Assembly (NCBI RefSeq): GCF_001625365.1
Contig: NZ_LJJF01000001.1
Span: forward strand, 2,294,001-2,358,000
Reading direction: 5' to 3'
DNA length: 64,000 bases
Source: Streptomyces sp. MJM8645
GTDB taxonomy: Bacteria; Actinomycetota; Actinomycetes; Streptomycetales; Streptomycetaceae
Under the pieces are notes generated by a model. That model was not told the origin of the DNA, searched no databases, and saw only the letters and a list, made by a program, of their open reading frames with translations. Each line of letters starts with the position of its first letter. The first letter of the stretch is position 1. Of this stretch, positions 62,277-64,000 are shown one piece after another. The position numbers and the translations under genes were made by a program.

Positions 62277-63590
62277 TCAGGCCCAGGCGGCGCCGACGAG
62301 CCTGGCGTGCAGGGCGAGGGCGGAGGCGTCGGTGAGGGTGGCGATCTGGTCGATGACCGCGCGCAGGGCGGCCCGGTCGTCCTCGGCCTCGCGGTAGAGC
62401 GCGCCGAACACCGGGTCCAGGCCCTCGGGGGCGCGCTGGGTGAGCACGTACGCCAGCTCGGCGATCACGATCCGCTGGCGGGCCCGCAGCTGGGCCTGCT
62501 CGTCGCGCTGCATCACGAAGCGGACGGCGACCGCCTTGAGCACCGCGACCTCCAGCCGGACGCCCCTCGGCACCACCAGCTCGGCCGTGTACCGGGTGAG
62601 CCGGCCGGGGCCGTAGCGGGCCCGGGTGGCCTGCTCGGCGGCCAGGCAGAAGCGGCCGATCAGCTGGCTGGTGAGGTCCTTCAGCCCGGCCCGGGCGCGG
62701 GCCGTGCCGTCGTACTCCTGGGGCCACCGGTCCTGGCCGAGCAACCGGTCGAGGGCGGCGGCCAGCTCCTCCGGCTCGGCGTCCGGGGCGTAGCGCTCGG
62801 CGACCTTGAAGAGTTCGGCCCGCTCGCTCGGCGCGCGCAGCGCGGCCGGGTCGATGTGTCCGGCCTGGAGGCCGTCCTCGACGTCGTGGGTCGAGTACGC
62901 GACGTCGTCGGACCAGTCCATGACGGTGGCCTCGAAGCACTTGCGCCCGGCCGGGGAGCCGGCCCGCAGCCAGCGGAACACCGGCAGGTCGTCGGCGTAG
63001 ACGCCGTACTTGGGCGAGGCCGGGTCGGTGGGGTGGGCGCCGCGCGTCCACGGGTACTTGGTGGCGGCGTCGAGGGCGGCGCGGGTCAGGTTGAGGCCGA
63101 CGCTGCGGCCGGGCCAGGGGGCGAGCCGGGCGGCGGGGTGCTCGCCATCCGGGGCGAAGCGCTTGGGTTCGAGCCGGGTGAGGATGCGCAGCGACTGCGC
63201 GTTGCCCTCGAAGCCGCCGCAGGCCTCGGCGGCCTGGTCGAGCGCCTCCTCGCCGGTGTGGCCGAACGGCGGGTGGCCGATGTCGTGGGCCAGGCAGCCG
63301 GCCTCCACGAGGTCCGGGTCGCAGCCCAGGGCGGCGCCCAACTCCCGCCCCACCTGGGCGCATTCGAGGGAGTGGGTGAGCCGGGTGCGGGGGAAGTCGC
63401 TGCGCATCGGGGCGACCACCTGGGTGGTGCCGGCCAGCCGCCGCAGCGCCGCCGAGTGCAGCACCCGGGCCCGGTCGCGCTGGAACGCCGTGCGGCCGGG
63501 GCGCTTGTCCGGTTCGGGGACCCAGCGGGCCTCGGCGGCGTGGTCGTACGGGAGCGGGGCGGCAGCGAGGCGGTGCGCGGTGTCATCCAT
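62277..63590 (-). CDS. dgt: Deoxyguanosinetriphosphate triphosphohydrolase-like HD protein
   Basis: Predicted to hydrolyse dNTPs to nucleosides and triphosphate. 437 residues with the HD-domain metal ligands His73 ([17 protein letters not shown]), His102-Asp103 ([19 protein letters not shown]) and a later Asp in [15 protein letters not shown]. The ATG at 63590 has GAGGGG just upstream and TACCGT further back. Adjacent and co-oriented with dnaG, as in other actinobacteria. Confidence 0.93.
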   Translation of the reverse strand: MDDTAHRLAAAPLPYDHAAEARWVPEPDKRPGRTAFQRDRARVLHSAALRRLAGTTQVVAPMRSDFPRTRLTHSLECAQVGRELGAALGCDPDLVEAGCLAHDIGHPPFGHTGEEALDQAAEACGGFEGNAQSLRILTRLEPKRFAPDGEHPAARLAPWPGRSVGLNLTRAALDAATKYPWTRGAHPTDPASPKYGVYADDLPVFRWLRAGSPAGRKCFEATVMDWSDDVAYSTHDVEDGLQAGHIDPAALRAPSERAELFKVAERYAPDAEPEELAAALDRLLGQDRWPQEYDGTARARAGLKDLTSQLIGRFCLAAEQATRARYGPGRLTRYTAELVVPRGVRLEVAVLKAVAVRFVMQRDEQAQLRARQRIVIAELAYVLTQRAPEGLDPVFGALYREAEDDRAALRAVIDQIATLTDASALALHARLVGAAWA

Positions 63591-63734
63591 ATGCCCCTCA
63601 CGGTACGCCGCGCCCCCGACAGCCAGGGTGTGCCGCGCACGAAGGAGTGTGGGCCGGAGCGTGAATCCTGCGGTACGCGCTGGTGTCCGCCCCGGCCCGG
63701 CTCGCTGCCTGCGGTCCGGCCCCGGCCTCCGGTC

Positions 63735-64000
63735 TCAGCCGCGGACGGCCTTGAGGACGGCGGCGGCCACCGCCTCCTGCCCCTTGGCGTTGGGGTGGAT
63801 CGCCGCCAGGCCCGGGGCCGGGAACGGCGGTTCGACCCAGCGGGTGGCCTCGCCCGCGCACATGTCGTGCCCGGCCGAGGGGGCGGCCGCGTCCACGAAC
63901 ACCGCGCCGGCGCCCTCCGCCCGCCGCTTGAGCATGCCGTTGAGCTGCTGCTCCTTCTCCGAGAGGAAGCCCAGGTCCCCGGCCGCGACCGCCTTGCCCA
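63735..64000 (-). CDS. SGNH/GDSL hydrolase, 3' end (truncated by window)
   Basis: The C-terminal 87 codons only; the frame is open to the window edge. It reads GKAVAAGDLGFLSEKEQQLNG, then an oxyanion/domain strand AGAVFVDAAAPSAGHDMCAGEATRWVEPP and the catalytic His block AAIHPNAKGQEAVAAAVLKAV. This is the pattern of secreted SGNH-family lipases/esterases of streptomycetes. The expected Asp three residues before the His is Ala here, as in dyad-type members. Signal peptide and catalytic Ser lie outside the window. Confidence 0.78.
   Translation of the reverse strand, partial: GKAVAAGDLGFLSEKEQQLNGMLKRRAEGAGAVFVDAAAPSAGHDMCAGEATRWVEPPFPAPGLAAIHPNAKGQEAVAAAVLKAVRG

Overview
The window is very GC-rich, gene-dense actinobacterial chromosome. 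It looks like Streptomyces or Kitasatospora: third codon positions are almost all G/C, GTG starts are common, leaderless promoters (TAnnnT six to eight bases before the start codon) are frequent, and the order of core genes matches the streptomycete chromosome. Those core landmarks are aceE, fasR-fabD-fabH-acpP-fabF followed by a DUF3145 gene, and hrdA-type sigma factor, dnaG and dgt. No phage, insertion sequence, integrase or CRISPR array was seen.

Left part (1-18.6 kb): aceE; a drug-type MFS exporter with a divergent TetR gene and dyad operators; a two-component system followed by a secreted DUF1023 hydrolase and a membrane acyltransferase, with shared repeat motifs in front of both units; a two-gene unit for a secreted copper-radical (galactose/glyoxal oxidase-like) oxidase and a DyP-type haem peroxidase carrying four C-terminal hemopexin-like repeats; a second DUF1023 hydrolase; and a WYL regulator divergent from a DinB-fold protein.

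Middle (18.6-38.2 kb): an aldo/keto reductase with a MerR regulator, a serine hydrolase, a pirin, the type II fatty-acid synthase operon with its activator FasR, DUF3145, an MDR oxidoreductase with a divergent MarR gene, an LCP cell-wall glycopolymer transferase, a PLP deaminase, an ABC-2 exporter co-transcribed with a two-component system, and an SPFH / ribbon-helix-helix / GPP34 unit.

Biosynthetic island (38.2-50.5 kb): a TetR gene and an MFS exporter that contains a TTA (bldA) codon; a leftward operon of a stand-alone one-module NRPS (C-A-PCP-TE), a TauD-type oxygenase, a PhyH-type hydroxylase and a zinc dehydrogenase; a divergent MprF-like aminoacyl-phospholipid synthase; and a SARP activator. 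I read this as a compact modified-amino-acid or small-peptide cluster. It is followed by about 800 bp without a convincing gene and a tRNA-Ile(CAU) gene.

Right part (51.3-64 kb): tandem exported trypsin-like proteases, two tRNA-Asn genes, a YtxH-like protein, an FGGY (xylulokinase-type) kinase, glutamate decarboxylase, an XRE/DUF2690 membrane protein, sigma factor, primase, dNTPase, and the 3' end of an SGNH hydrolase cut by the window edge. The most unusual items are the oxidase/peroxidase-propeller pair, the repeat-defined putative regulon of the first two-component system, and the one-module NRPS operon.
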